Source: Bdellovibrio sp. qaytius (GTDB taxonomy: Bacteria > Bdellovibrionota > Bdellovibrionia > Bdellovibrionales > Bdellovibrionaceae). Taken from it: a DNA stretch of 64,000 nt. The notes beneath the pieces were generated by a model, which saw nothing but the letters and a program-made list of their open reading frames with translations, did no database searches and was not told the DNA's origin. The stretch spans positions 62,001 through 126,000 of the forward strand of contig CP025734.1 in NCBI GenBank assembly GCA_004011035.1, given 5' to 3'. The position numbers and the translations under genes are program-made. Positions 53,989 through 62,453 of the stretch are shown here, in pieces (the stretch's first letter is position 1; each line of letters opens with the position of its first letter).

Positions 53989-55443
53989 ATGCAGTTTAAT
54001 CAAAACTCAAAAAAATCAGAACAACCAATCAATAAAATTCCACCTCAACATTTAGAGGCTGAATTTTCTGTATTGGGTGGATTAATGTTAGATAGCGAAG
54101 CCTTCGATGAAGTTGCTGACGTTATTAAATATTCAGACTTTTACAATCCAGCTCATCAAACGATTTATCAGGTCATTTTAGATTTACATCAAAAAGCGCA
54201 GCCGATCGATCTTGTGACTGTCACGAACAGTTTGATCGCGAAAAACCAATTAGAACAAGTTGGCGGATCAGCATACTTACTTAGTCTTTTAGAAAAAGTA
54301 ATGTCTGCGGCAAATATTGAAGCACATGCTAAAATTATCAAAGAAAAAGCGTTATTACGTAAACTTATTTCAACTTCGACACACTTTATTGAAAAATCTT
54401 TCGGCAATGATTTTGACTCTGTCGAGTCGTTAATCGATTTTGCTGAAGCAGAGATTTTAAAAGTGGGCGAAGATAATGCTTCGGGCGGTTTAACAAGCCC
54501 GAACGAAATCGTAACAGCTTCAATCAAAAAAATTGAAGAGCTTTATCAACGTAAAGCCGACGTTACAGGTATTCCTACTGGATTTACTGAGATGGATAAA
54601 ATGACTGCGGGCTTTCATGCTGGCGAGTTAATTATTATTGCCGCTCGTCCATCGATGGGTAAAACCGCATTCTCTCTAAATATCGCCAGTCACATGGCTC
54701 TTAAGGCTATGAAATCTGTAGCCTACTTCTCGGTAGAGATGGGTAAAGAGTCTTTGATGATGCGTCTTCTTGCCGGTGAATCGCGTATTTCTATGGGCGA
54801 GTTACGTAATGGTCGTATTCAAGATGCTTCTTGGCCGAAACTAATTCAAGCCGCTGGTTTATTATCTGAATCTAGATTTTTTATCGATGATACTTCGGGT
54901 ATTTCACCTTTCGAGATTCGTGCTAGATGCCGCCGTTTACAAGCGCAGCATGGCTTAGACTGTATCATGATCGATTATATGCAGATCATGCAGTTAAAAG
55001 AGAAAAAAGTTGATAACCGTGAGCGTGAGATTTCAGAGATCTCTCGTAACTTAAAATCAATCGCCAAAGAATTAAAAGTTCCTGTTATTGCGTTAGCTCA
55101 GTTAAATCGTGGGGTAGAGGGTCGTGCAGATCGTCGTCCTATGTTATCAGATCTTCGTGAGTCTGGATCGATCGAGCAAGATGCCGATGTGATCATGATG
55201 TTATATCGTGATGACTACTACGAAAAAGATGATCCTGAAAAAGCGGGTCACGCTGAAGTTATTATCGGTAAGCAGCGTAATGGTCCGACAGGCACTGTTA
55301 AATTACGTTTCGATGCGAAAACTAATAAATTCCGCGATGCAGATCCAGAATCTATTTCACCACTTCCTCCACCGCAGGCTCCGCCTCCGATGCCGGGGCA
55401 GTTTGGCAAACCAAAAAACTTTGCACCAGGTGCGAATAGATAA
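53989..55443 (+). CDS. dnaB: Replicative DNA helicase
   Basis: Hexameric replication fork helicase, 484 aa. The N-terminal DnaB domain starts PPQHLEAEFSVLGGLMLDSEAFDEVADV. The motor has Walker A RPSMGKTAFSLNIA, the EMGKESLMMRLL region, Walker B IMIDYMQIM and GLDCIMIDYM, and the SDLRESGSIEQDADVI motif. The Pro-rich tail (PLPPPQAPPPMPGQ) is extra. The ATG at 53989 is chosen; the frame upstream to 53947 lacks a ribosome site. Downstream terminator. Confidence 0.97.
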   Translation: MQFNQNSKKSEQPINKIPPQHLEAEFSVLGGLMLDSEAFDEVADVIKYSDFYNPAHQTIYQVILDLHQKAQPIDLVTVTNSLIAKNQLEQVGGSAYLLSLLEKVMSAANIEAHAKIIKEKALLRKLISTSTHFIEKSFGNDFDSVESLIDFAEAEILKVGEDNASGGLTSPNEIVTASIKKIEELYQRKADVTGIPTGFTEMDKMTAGFHAGELIIIAARPSMGKTAFSLNIASHMALKAMKSVAYFSVEMGKESLMMRLLAGESRISMGELRNGRIQDASWPKLIQAAGLLSESRFFIDDTSGISPFEIRARCRRLQAQHGLDCIMIDYMQIMQLKEKKVDNREREISEISRNLKSIAKELKVPVIALAQLNRGVEGRADRRPMLSDLRESGSIEQDADVIMMLYRDDYYEKDDPEKAGHAEVIIGKQRNGPTGTVKLRFDAKTNKFRDADPESISPLPPPQAPPPMPGQFGKPKNFAPGANR

Positions 55444-55451
55444 AAATAAAA

Positions 55452-55475
55452 ACGGAGCCCAAAGCTCCGTTTTTT
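55452..55475. terminator. Bidirectional terminator after dnaB
   Basis: ACGGAGC and GCTCCGT form a 7-bp stem with a CCAAA loop and TTTTTT on the + strand, A-runs on the other side giving T-runs on the - strand. It lies between dnaB and the convergent secreted-protein gene. Confidence 0.87.
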
Positions 55476-55499
55476 ATTTCAATATGTAAGTTTAAAATT

Positions 55500-56060
55500 T
55501 TAGTTCGGTGTGTTTTCTGTTTTCAGTTTTTGAATTTCTTCTGATGAATATTCTGGAAGAATATCTGCGACAACTGGTAAATTTGTACAGCGTAAATTAA
55601 TTTCGCCGATTTTATTAACCATTGAGCCGTCTTTAGCTTTTTCTTTTACGATTGAACCATCGGTTCTGTAAACAGGCGAGAATTTAAACGTGTGATAAAT
55701 TTCTTTACCAAACATTTCTTCAGACATTTCAAACCAACTTTTTGCATTTGGTAAATTACTTAATTCAACTAAATGACCATAAACCGTAAATTTTCCGTTC
55801 GTCATCGCTTTACCCATAAACTTATGAGTGAACGTCGCGCCACCGATGTATGAAAAACTAATTCTTGCAGAGTTATCATCTAAAACTCCGCCACTAACTT
55901 TAAGATTTTGTTTCCATGTCGAACAAACGATTGATCCGCGAGACATAGCTGCTGCAACGACGGCCGCTTGAGGACTTGGCGGTGGAGCTGTTTGAGCTGA
56001 CGCCTTAGTTAAAGCTAAGTTAGATACTGCGAAAATGAATGTTAAAATTAAGTGTCTCAT
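55500..56060 (-). CDS. Secreted protein of unknown function
   Basis: 186 aa, signal peptide 1-22 (KASA-Q), then a short Pro/Ala-rich linker (QTAPPPSPQAA). The mature domain has two cysteines (SIVCSTW and NLRCTNL) near its ends that could close a disulfide, and beta-strand-rich sequence between (VLDDNSARISFSYIGG, KFTVYGHLVELSN). No family recognised. A single gene with a CGAGGGAG ribosome site. Confidence 0.6.
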   Translation of the reverse strand: MRHLILTFIFAVSNLALTKASAQTAPPPSPQAAVVAAAMSRGSIVCSTWKQNLKVSGGVLDDNSARISFSYIGGATFTHKFMGKAMTNGKFTVYGHLVELSNLPNAKSWFEMSEEMFGKEIYHTFKFSPVYRTDGSIVKEKAKDGSMVNKIGEINLRCTNLPVVADILPEYSSEEIQKLKTENTPN

Positions 56061-56180
56061 TTTAAGACTCCCTCGTTTTGCGTTGTTACAATATCAATTT
56101 GCAAGGTTTAGACCTGTATAGACAAAGTAATGCGAGATAGGGTCTTAAAAAATGTGTCAAAAATAGAAGGCGACAGTTTT

Positions 56181-56196
56181 TGTAACGCACGTTACA
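56181..56196. promoter_or_regulatory. Perfect 7+7 palindrome, possible operator
   Basis: TGTAACG-CA-CGTTACA is a perfect 7-base dyad with a 2-base centre. It lies 10 bases past the pseudouridine synthase stop codon and about 120 bases before the start of the secreted-protein gene. It could bind a dimeric regulator or be a short 3' hairpin. No second copy was spotted by eye. Confidence 0.3.
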
Positions 56197-56206
56197 GAGA
56201 GCGAAT

Positions 56207-56896
56207 TTAACCAACTATTTTTTTGAAATCTGCAGGTAGTGAAGCTTCCACATTTGTTTGAACTTTTGTGATCGGGTGTGGAAAATTCAGTTGAAAAGCA
56301 TGTAACATCAATCTTGGTACATCACTGCTTTTGCCACCATAAATATTATCACCCAAAATTGAGCGGTAACTTTCTTGTAAATGCTGGCGAATCTGATGAG
56401 TACGACCTGTTTTAGGTGTGCACTGTATATAGTGAAACTTTGGCGTCGTATTTAAAATTTTAAAGTGCGTTTCTGCTGGCCATCCGCCACTTTTAACAGA
56501 AATCATTCTTGTTTTTTTACCCATGCCCTTAGCAGGAGCCATGAAGTTTTTAATGATCCATTCGCTTTGATCTGCTTGCAGTAATTCACAAGTTACTTTT
56601 TTTCCTGCAGTTAATGGATTTGGGCGGCTTAAGCAGTGATAGATTTTTTCAAAGCCATGAGTTTTAAACATTTCTGTTAACGGGCCGTTGGCCGCTTTAG
56701 CTTTACTTAATAAAAACACGCCTGATGTTTCATAATCTAAGCGGTGATGCATAAAGAGTTTACCCTTAAGGTCAGGGCGAATATCGACCAACGATTCTAA
56801 GACAGGTTTACGGTCTTTATTATGTGAAGGCTGCGACAACATCATCGCCGGCTTGTTTACACATATGATAAATTCATCTTCAAACAAAATTTGCAT
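56207..56896 (-). CDS. RluA-family pseudouridine synthase
   Basis: 229 aa, RluA branch. The catalytic motif is HHRLDYETSGVFLLSKA, with the essential Asp in RLD. GRTHQIRQHL and DNIYGG are the other family motifs. No S4 domain is present, so it is a short form; the RNA target (23S rRNA or tRNA) cannot be told from sequence. It follows the secreted barrel protein on the - strand with a 2-base gap, apparently in one operon. Confidence 0.9.
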   Translation of the reverse strand: MQILFEDEFIICVNKPAMMLSQPSHNKDRKPVLESLVDIRPDLKGKLFMHHRLDYETSGVFLLSKAKAANGPLTEMFKTHGFEKIYHCLSRPNPLTAGKKVTCELLQADQSEWIIKNFMAPAKGMGKKTRMISVKSGGWPAETHFKILNTTPKFHYIQCTPKTGRTHQIRQHLQESYRSILGDNIYGGKSSDVPRLMLHAFQLNFPHPITKVQTNVEASLPADFKKIVG

Positions 56897-56898
56897 AG

Positions 56899-58479
56899 TT
56901 AGAAAAGATATTCGATACCCACTAGGTATGTCGATATTTTTTCATCTAAAGAGCGAGAAGGTGGGTTTTTTGACCCTGTTCCGGTAAAAGTTGCTTGTAC
57001 GTTAGCTAAGCTGATTAAGCCTTTGAAGCTAATATTCGTTGTGTACTGGTAAGAACCCAGAACATCAAACTGGTTAAATGAAGGTGAGGCTCCACCCGAA
57101 CTAACAGGCTTTTCTGATAAATTTTCAAAGAATAAAAATTTAGCCTGAGCCCCAATAGCGACGTCATTTTTAAGCGATACCGGAAACATTCCGCCAACGG
57201 TTAAATCAAAGCCCGATAGATCAAACGATGTAAAAGCTGTAGGGGTAGTATCGGTCACACGAACACTGTGCGTGTAATAACCAACGCTTGCAGAAATTTG
57301 TGGGCCCCAAAAGTTACCATCAATTAAATACTTATAACCAAACGCAAGATCCATTTTGTTTAACGTATAGTTAAGTCCGTTAGGAGTAGAAGTCGGCAAG
57401 TTATTATCAGTTTTAAAACTTGTTTGTTGTAATTCAAGTGAACCAAAATATTCAGGCGTAATCCAAAGTTCAGTTCCTAAAGCAAATGATAAAGCTAAAG
57501 ACTTATCAGCTTCGATACTTGTTCCGTTTACTAAAACTGTATTATCAGTAAAATTAGTGAAACCACCCATTAAAGAAATCTTGCCGTACTGTGGAGTCGG
57601 TGTTGGTAACCATTCAACCGCATTTTTTTCATTCGGTAATACTTGGGCTAACGGTGCTTCGCCTTTAGATGGATATTTGATGCCTTCTAATGGAAGGATC
57701 TTACTGCCACGATCAATCACGCCGTTTTCTTTTTCAAAAGAAATTTCACCAAAGCTTGAATCACTTTCAACTTTAGTCAGCGTGATGCGGCCGATAATTT
57801 CTTTTTCAACGCTGGTCATGAAATTTAATTTTGGATGACGATTTATTTTTAAAACTTGAGCCACTGTTAACACAGCACCTTCGCTAAGGCCTGCTTTTTT
57901 GCCAAGGTTAACTGTAACTGCATTGCCACTACGGCTAGTGACATAACCGCTATATGGAAGTTTAGCTTTCAACGAAGAATACATTTTTGTGATCGTTTCG
58001 TTTACTTTGCTTATTTCAAATAAAGTAGGGCTTTGATAATCTTCGCGAAGTAAAAGTTTACCGCCATCACGTGTGTAAAGATTCATTTGAATATTTAAAC
58101 CTTGCGGGCCTTTAATTAAAAAACACGTCAGCACAGCATCAGCTTGTGATTTATCTAAAACTTGTAACGTTAATGAGGCATCTTCATCAAACTCATCAAC
58201 ACGCATATCTTTTTTTGGTGAATTGAAATCAGATAAAGCCCAGAAGTAATCATCTTTGATTAAATTTTTTAAATGCTCTTCAACTGATTTTTTGTAGATG
58301 TTATTTGAATTATCATAAACCGGCGCAACAGTTACAGCTTTAATCACCAAGGCTTGGTCAGATAAACTAGTATACTTTGTTGGAAACGGAGCTTTATTTT
58401 TCAGGCTTGTTGTAGTTTGCGCTAGCGCAGTTAAACCAAAAAATAAAAAACACAAGGCTGTTAATCTAATGATGTTCAT
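56899..58479 (-). CDS. Secreted protein with C-terminal barrel-like region
   Basis: 526 aa from the ATG at 58479, which starts a signal peptide (LTALAQ). The start at 58593 adds 38 residues that do not look coding. The N-terminal half (about 30-300) is alpha/beta: one part (DKSQADAVLTCFLIKGP) resembles CsgG/FlgT-like periplasmic domains, followed by a small beta unit SRSGNAVTVNLGKKAGLSEGAVLTV. The second half has strands ending in GIEYLF, an outer-membrane-type C-terminus. Family not identified. Confidence 0.6.
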   Translation of the reverse strand: MNIIRLTALCFLFFGLTALAQTTTSLKNKAPFPTKYTSLSDQALVIKAVTVAPVYDNSNNIYKKSVEEHLKNLIKDDYFWALSDFNSPKKDMRVDEFDEDASLTLQVLDKSQADAVLTCFLIKGPQGLNIQMNLYTRDGGKLLLREDYQSPTLFEISKVNETITKMYSSLKAKLPYSGYVTSRSGNAVTVNLGKKAGLSEGAVLTVAQVLKINRHPKLNFMTSVEKEIIGRITLTKVESDSSFGEISFEKENGVIDRGSKILPLEGIKYPSKGEAPLAQVLPNEKNAVEWLPTPTPQYGKISLMGGFTNFTDNTVLVNGTSIEADKSLALSFALGTELWITPEYFGSLELQQTSFKTDNNLPTSTPNGLNYTLNKMDLAFGYKYLIDGNFWGPQISASVGYYTHSVRVTDTTPTAFTSFDLSGFDLTVGGMFPVSLKNDVAIGAQAKFLFFENLSEKPVSSGGASPSFNQFDVLGSYQYTTNISFKGLISLANVQATFTGTGSKNPPSRSLDEKISTYLVGIEYLF

Positions 58480-58608
58480 AGCAATATTGTCGTACGAAAG
58501 GGGTTTGCTCGCAAGTAAAAGGCTATGCTTTTGGCTAGCTTTATCGAATGTATTTCGACTTTGAATTATCATTATATAAACTAGGTTTAGCACATCGAGG
58601 TAACCTAC

Positions 58609-59040
58609 ATGGAAGAATTCAAATTTGTTCTTAAATGCTTTTTAATTTCATGCGTAATCGTGATTTTTTCACAAACACGAATTTCTGGTGAAACATTAGA
58701 AAACAAAGCTTTTGTCTTTTTACAACATTCAGAAACTGCTCAATGGGTTCGCGATGCCGCCGATGGTGGAATCAGAATGATTCGCCAGGGTACAGAGATA
58801 ACTAAAAATTTCGTGAATGATAAATTAGGTCATGGTGGAAGTTCGACTTCAAGAACCATAGTGATTCATCGTGCGGCTCCATCGACTGAAGAAGAAACTC
58901 CCAATACAGGATTATTTCGTAAGTTAGAGCGCAATCCGGCTCAAAATTCAGTGCAACATGCAGAACGAAAAATGACCCAGCAGGGGGGAACCGCTGAGTC
59001 AGAAGTTAATTCAAAAAATAATGTAGACGATCAATACTAG
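58609..59040 (+). CDS. Small anchored protein of unknown function
   Basis: 143 aa. An N-terminal hydrophobic segment (about 6-24, FVLKCFLISCVIVIFSQ) acts as signal or anchor. The rest is hydrophilic, with a helical RDAADGGIRMIRQGTEITKNFVNDKLGHGG part and a Ser/Thr/Gln-rich, probably disordered tail. No family recognised. Divergent from the gene to its left and overlapping the last 4 bases of the convergent 76-aa secreted protein gene. Confidence 0.55.
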   Translation: MEEFKFVLKCFLISCVIVIFSQTRISGETLENKAFVFLQHSETAQWVRDAADGGIRMIRQGTEITKNFVNDKLGHGGSSTSRTIVIHRAAPSTEEETPNTGLFRKLERNPAQNSVQHAERKMTQQGGTAESEVNSKNNVDDQY

Positions 59041-59267
59041 TTAGCTGACTTACCTGGTTTAGATAAACTTGTAGTTCCAGGAGAAGCTTTAGCTAACATC
59101 TGCGCATAAAAATTAGTTTTTTTATCATCACGACTTACATGTCGAGTAAAAATTTTTCCGCAAGGTAAGATGATTGGTCCATCAGACGCTGATCCCGGCG
59201 TTGATAATGCCATAGATAATGAAGTGAATAATAATCCTGCTGCTAGTGTGATGTATGCTTTTTTCAT
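59037..59267 (-). CDS. Small secreted protein next to the hit-like locus
   Basis: 76 aa from the ATG at 59267 (AGCGAGGTACTTA upstream is a good ribosome site); the start at 59309 would precede it. Signal peptide about 1-24, then a short mature peptide with GPIILPCGKIFTRHV and a single Cys. No family recognised. It is the last - strand gene behind the YD-repeat and small secreted protein genes, separated from them by a terminator (59351-59374), so it is probably transcribed on its own. Overlaps the convergent gene by 4 bases. Confidence 0.6.
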   Translation of the reverse strand: MKKAYITLAAGLLFTSLSMALSTPGSASDGPIILPCGKIFTRHVSRDDKKTNFYAQMLAKASPGTTSLSKPGKSAN

Positions 59268-59350
59268 TAAGTACCTCGCTTTTATAGAGTTCGTTATACA
59301 TAGATACATAGCGAACCAGATGCCAAAAACGAGGGTTTTGAAAAATAAAA

Positions 59351-59374
59351 AATCCCCTGTGATTTCAGGGGATT
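59351..59374 (-). terminator. Intrinsic terminator at the end of the hit-like operon
   Basis: AATCCCCTG and CAGGGGATT form a 9-bp stem with a 6-base loop; on the - strand TTTTTTATTTTTC follows. It lies about 70 bases after the stop of the small secreted protein at 59446. Confidence 0.88.
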
Positions 59375-59445
59375 AGCTAAGTGTCTCAGAGCGAGATCGT
59401 CAAATGTTTAGACAGGTGTTAAGCCCTTAACGGGAAAACGTCTCA

Positions 59446-59799
59446 TTACTTGCCAGTATTAACTGGTTCGTTTGATGTGCCGCCAGCTTTTTTAGCCCCT
59501 GCAGATGTGCCAGAGTCGAACTGTTGAATGATACCCGGAGCAGCTCTGCGTGTAGAAGAAGACAATAAAACGTTTCCTGCTTGTTGGCAGTTCTTACAAA
59601 CTTTAACTTGAGATGCGCCAGCACCCGGAACAGTTACGCCAGATTGATTAGCCTCTTCAGGAGTTTGTCCGTCACCATTTGGTTCATCACCAGTGGCCGT
59701 TACGCGTCCTGTAGGGAAAGCATCATCAGCTGATGCTGTGACTGAGTAAGCAGTGGTTGCGAATAACACGATTAGTAATAAAGATATAATTTTTTTCAT
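59446..59799 (-). CDS. Small secreted protein, candidate Bd0108-like hit protein
   Basis: 117 aa. The ATG at 59799 lies eight bases behind TAGGAG; the ATG two codons earlier is too close to it. Signal peptide 1-23 (VTASA), then a mature chain rich in Gly, Thr and Ala, with one CKNCQ motif and a repetitive tail, probably mostly unstructured. Bd0108 of B. bacteriovorus is a small secreted protein encoded beside the YD-repeat gene Bd0109; its loss or partial deletion changes pilus extrusion and prey-independent growth. Size, export and position match. Sequence identity could not be tested, so homology is inference. Confidence 0.65.
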   Translation of the reverse strand: MKKIISLLLIVLFATTAYSVTASADDAFPTGRVTATGDEPNGDGQTPEEANQSGVTVPGAGASQVKVCKNCQQAGNVLLSSSTRRAAPGIIQQFDSGTSAGAKKAGGTSNEPVNTGK

Positions 59800-59810
59800 C
59801 GTCATCGCTC

Positions 59811-61502
59811 CTATAAATATAATTCTTGGGTTGCAGGTGAAATGACATCTAACAAGTTATTAAACGTGCTGGCAACTTGTGATGCGACAGCAGGGCCATC
59901 TGCGCTATCAACTTTTGCGATATCACCATTTGGCTTATACGAAACCTTGATCGAACCTAAACCAGGACGAGTCACAGTTTGTGGTTTACCAAAGCGTTCT
60001 TCGTAATCGATTTTTACAACTTTTTTAGCTTGGTCAGTGATTGATTGAATACGACCTTTAATATCGTAAGTCATATTGATCTTTTGACCGTCACTGTTTT
60101 CAGCGTAAGTTAAATTACCTTTAGCATCATATTTAAAAGCCGTATTGCGAACAGTTGTCGCTTTACCTTTTTCGTTGATGAAACTTGTTCTAACCGTAGC
60201 CACACGTTTAATTGTATTATCGTAAGTGTATTCAAGTTTAGCTGTTGCTGTTGTTTTAGTTTTAGGTAAACCATCAGCATAGTATTCGAAATCAATACGA
60301 TCATTATTAATTTTGATCGTTACTGGTTTACCGAAAGTATCATGGTAAGTGATATCGCGGATTGAACCATTCACGTTAGTTAATAAACGCGATAACACCA
60401 CTTGGCCACTTGGTAATTGTTTGTGCCAGAATTCGTAACGGTTAGTGGCTAATGTTTGTTTGCCACAAACTTTAGTTGCTGTAGACCAGTAATTAAATTT
60501 TGGATTTGTTGTTGAAAATTCATATTTGTACGACTCAGTACATTTATCACGATCAGTGAAAGATAAAACCCAGTCTTTAACGTTATCATATTTGATAGCG
60601 ATAGAAGTTTTATCTGGCCAATTAGCTTTAGTTAAATTGTGAAACTCATTGTATTCATACGCGTAAACATCAGTTTCTTTTTTAGCCCAAGCATTGCGAT
60701 TCCAAATTAAATCTTCTTGTTGATTGTATTTGTACTCAGTCATTAATCCGTTCGGGCCAGTGATGCGCTGAACTTTTTTATTCGGAAAATATTTGAAAAC
60801 TAATTTACGAGAATTGTTATCAGTGATTTCAGTTAATAAATCTTTTTGATATTCAAACTTTAAAAAATTTCCGTTTTTGTCATACATGTGTGTTAGACGA
60901 CCTTCGCCATCATAACGTTGCATGCTGCCATCAGGAAGAGTGCGTGTATAAACGCCTTTGCTTAAAACTACATTTTCAACTTCTTTGGCATTGGCCATGT
61001 ACTTAGTGCCTTCTTTAACGGGCACGATAATACCGAATTGGCGAGCGTACTGCGAACGCAATTCTGAATCGTCATAAAGTTGTGTTTCAATGTTTTTCCA
61101 GTAGTCAGCTGTGTTTGCGCTAAACTTTTTGTCAGCATGCATTTTAGCGACGATTTGTTTAATTGAACCTTCAACTTCTTTTTTCGTTAATTCACGAGTT
61201 GAAAAAACGATCTCTTGACCATCACCACACTCAGAAATTTTAACGTTACCTTCAGGAGTCGTTTCTAATTTTGTTTCAAACTCAGAACACCAGCCAAAGC
61301 CAAAAAGACCATTGTAGATTGTACGGCTTTTGTAAGCGCGAAGTACGCGCATATCATAACCAGTGCCCGGAACTTCTAAATCAGTCCACGTATTAGAATA
61401 ACCTGCGTTATTCATGTCTACTAAAGCGTGTGCTTTTTCAGTTAATGTTAACGTTGCAAAAGTCGCAGTGATTGCGAGAAGAACGTTCCATGTCTTCATC
61501 AT
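59811..61502 (-). CDS. Secreted YD-repeat protein, candidate Bd0109-like
   Basis: 563 aa with a signal peptide (1-26, EKAHA). Residues about 30-130 resemble the N-terminal part of Rhs/YD proteins (RAYKSRTIYNGLFGFGWCSEFET). From about 195 to 540 there are YD-type repeats (DGEGRLTHMYDKNGNFLKFEY, YDAKGNLTYAENSDGQ, MTYDIKGRIQSITDQ). It is shorter than Rhs toxins and has no C-terminal toxin domain or cleavage box. Bd0109, the protein that binds Bd0108 in B. bacteriovorus, is reported to have a YD-repeat motif. It lies between tadB and the small secreted gene, the same order. Confidence 0.8.
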   Translation of the reverse strand: MMKTWNVLLAITATFATLTLTEKAHALVDMNNAGYSNTWTDLEVPGTGYDMRVLRAYKSRTIYNGLFGFGWCSEFETKLETTPEGNVKISECGDGQEIVFSTRELTKKEVEGSIKQIVAKMHADKKFSANTADYWKNIETQLYDDSELRSQYARQFGIIVPVKEGTKYMANAKEVENVVLSKGVYTRTLPDGSMQRYDGEGRLTHMYDKNGNFLKFEYQKDLLTEITDNNSRKLVFKYFPNKKVQRITGPNGLMTEYKYNQQEDLIWNRNAWAKKETDVYAYEYNEFHNLTKANWPDKTSIAIKYDNVKDWVLSFTDRDKCTESYKYEFSTTNPKFNYWSTATKVCGKQTLATNRYEFWHKQLPSGQVVLSRLLTNVNGSIRDITYHDTFGKPVTIKINNDRIDFEYYADGLPKTKTTATAKLEYTYDNTIKRVATVRTSFINEKGKATTVRNTAFKYDAKGNLTYAENSDGQKINMTYDIKGRIQSITDQAKKVVKIDYEERFGKPQTVTRPGLGSIKVSYKPNGDIAKVDSADGPAVASQVASTFNNLLDVISPATQELYL

Positions 61503-61559
61503 TAGAAACCTCGTGTGTCTTGTTGGGTCTCATTCTTGAGACTACCGCGGGCGCGAGCC

Positions 61560-62441
61560 CTATACTTTTATTGTAACAACTTTTTTGATAATGATCCCAC
61601 CAATAATTTGCAAAGCTAGCATAACAGCTAGCATGATAATTCCCATGGTGGTTTCGAACATCGGCCTAATGAATGCCGGGTCTAGTACGTAAAAAATAAC
61701 GCCCATTAAAAATGGGATACAAGAAATGATGATTCCTTGCATGATGCCTTGAGCTGTCATGGCAGAAATTTTCTTTTCTAATTTTTGGCGTTCACGAATT
61801 GTCGAGACTATAGTCTGGAATGTTTCAGCCATATTGCCGCCAGTTTCTTTTAAAATCACAACAGCAGTAACAAACATCTGAACATCAGGTCTAGGAACAC
61901 GGTCTGCCAAATCAGTTAAAGCGTCTTCATAGCTTTGACCGAATTGAGTTTGCGTTAATACTTGAGCAAACTCATAACGAACTGGATTACCCATGATCTC
62001 TACAACGCGAGCCATCGTTTGTTGGGGGTTAGATCCTGATTTTACACCGTTGGCCATAATCGTTAAGGCATCAACCATTTGGTTAACGAAGGCGGTGCAA
62101 CGACGTTCATATAAATTTTTATAAACTAAAGGTAAAAGCTGAAAGCCCGCAATGCCAATTGATGATCCGAAGAAAGTTCCAAGCAATGTATTTGGCCAAA
62201 CGAGCATAAAAAATAAAAGGCCCACGCCAACGCTTGAAAGTAATTGTAGACGAATTACTTTTTTTTCATCGACATCCATACCCATTAATTTCATATGTCT
62301 CATGATTTCAGATTTTTTTGAAGCACCACTGCGGCCAAGTTTACCAAACAAAGTATCTGCGTACATATACACAGCAAAGAACACAGAAATTCCAAACAAT
62401 GGAAACACTAACCATTCATGTCTGAGAAAACTCGTATCCAT
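61560..62441 (-). CDS. tadB: Tad pilus inner-membrane protein TadB
   Basis: Inner-membrane platform protein of the Tad/Flp (type IVb) secretion machine, 293 aa. Membrane segments lie at the N-terminus (about 12-30, 70-105) and C-terminus (about 225-290), with a T2SSF domain between (MVDALTIMANGVKSGSNPQQTM ... ILKETGGNMAETFQTIVSTIRERQKLEKKI). The end, FVLDPAFIRPMFETTMG-type region and GGIIIKKVVTIKV, is closer to TadB than TadC. Follows tadA by 12 bases. No tadC gene comes after it; the YD-repeat gene does. Confidence 0.9.
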   Translation of the reverse strand: MDTSFLRHEWLVFPLFGISVFFAVYMYADTLFGKLGRSGASKKSEIMRHMKLMGMDVDEKKVIRLQLLSSVGVGLLFFMLVWPNTLLGTFFGSSIGIAGFQLLPLVYKNLYERRCTAFVNQMVDALTIMANGVKSGSNPQQTMARVVEIMGNPVRYEFAQVLTQTQFGQSYEDALTDLADRVPRPDVQMFVTAVVILKETGGNMAETFQTIVSTIRERQKLEKKISAMTAQGIMQGIIISCIPFLMGVIFYVLDPAFIRPMFETTMGIIMLAVMLALQIIGGIIIKKVVTIKV

Positions 62442-62453
62442 GCTCTATCCTCA

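Noticed and set aside
53478-55443. Origin of replication near dnaB and the Fis-type gene
   Set aside because: No dnaA, no cluster of DnaA boxes and no AT-rich unwinding region beyond the background was noticed.
59811-61502. Polymorphic Rhs toxin with immunity gene
   Set aside because: Length is only 563 aa, there is no C-terminal toxin region or cleavage motif, and the next gene is a secreted protein, not a cytoplasmic immunity protein.
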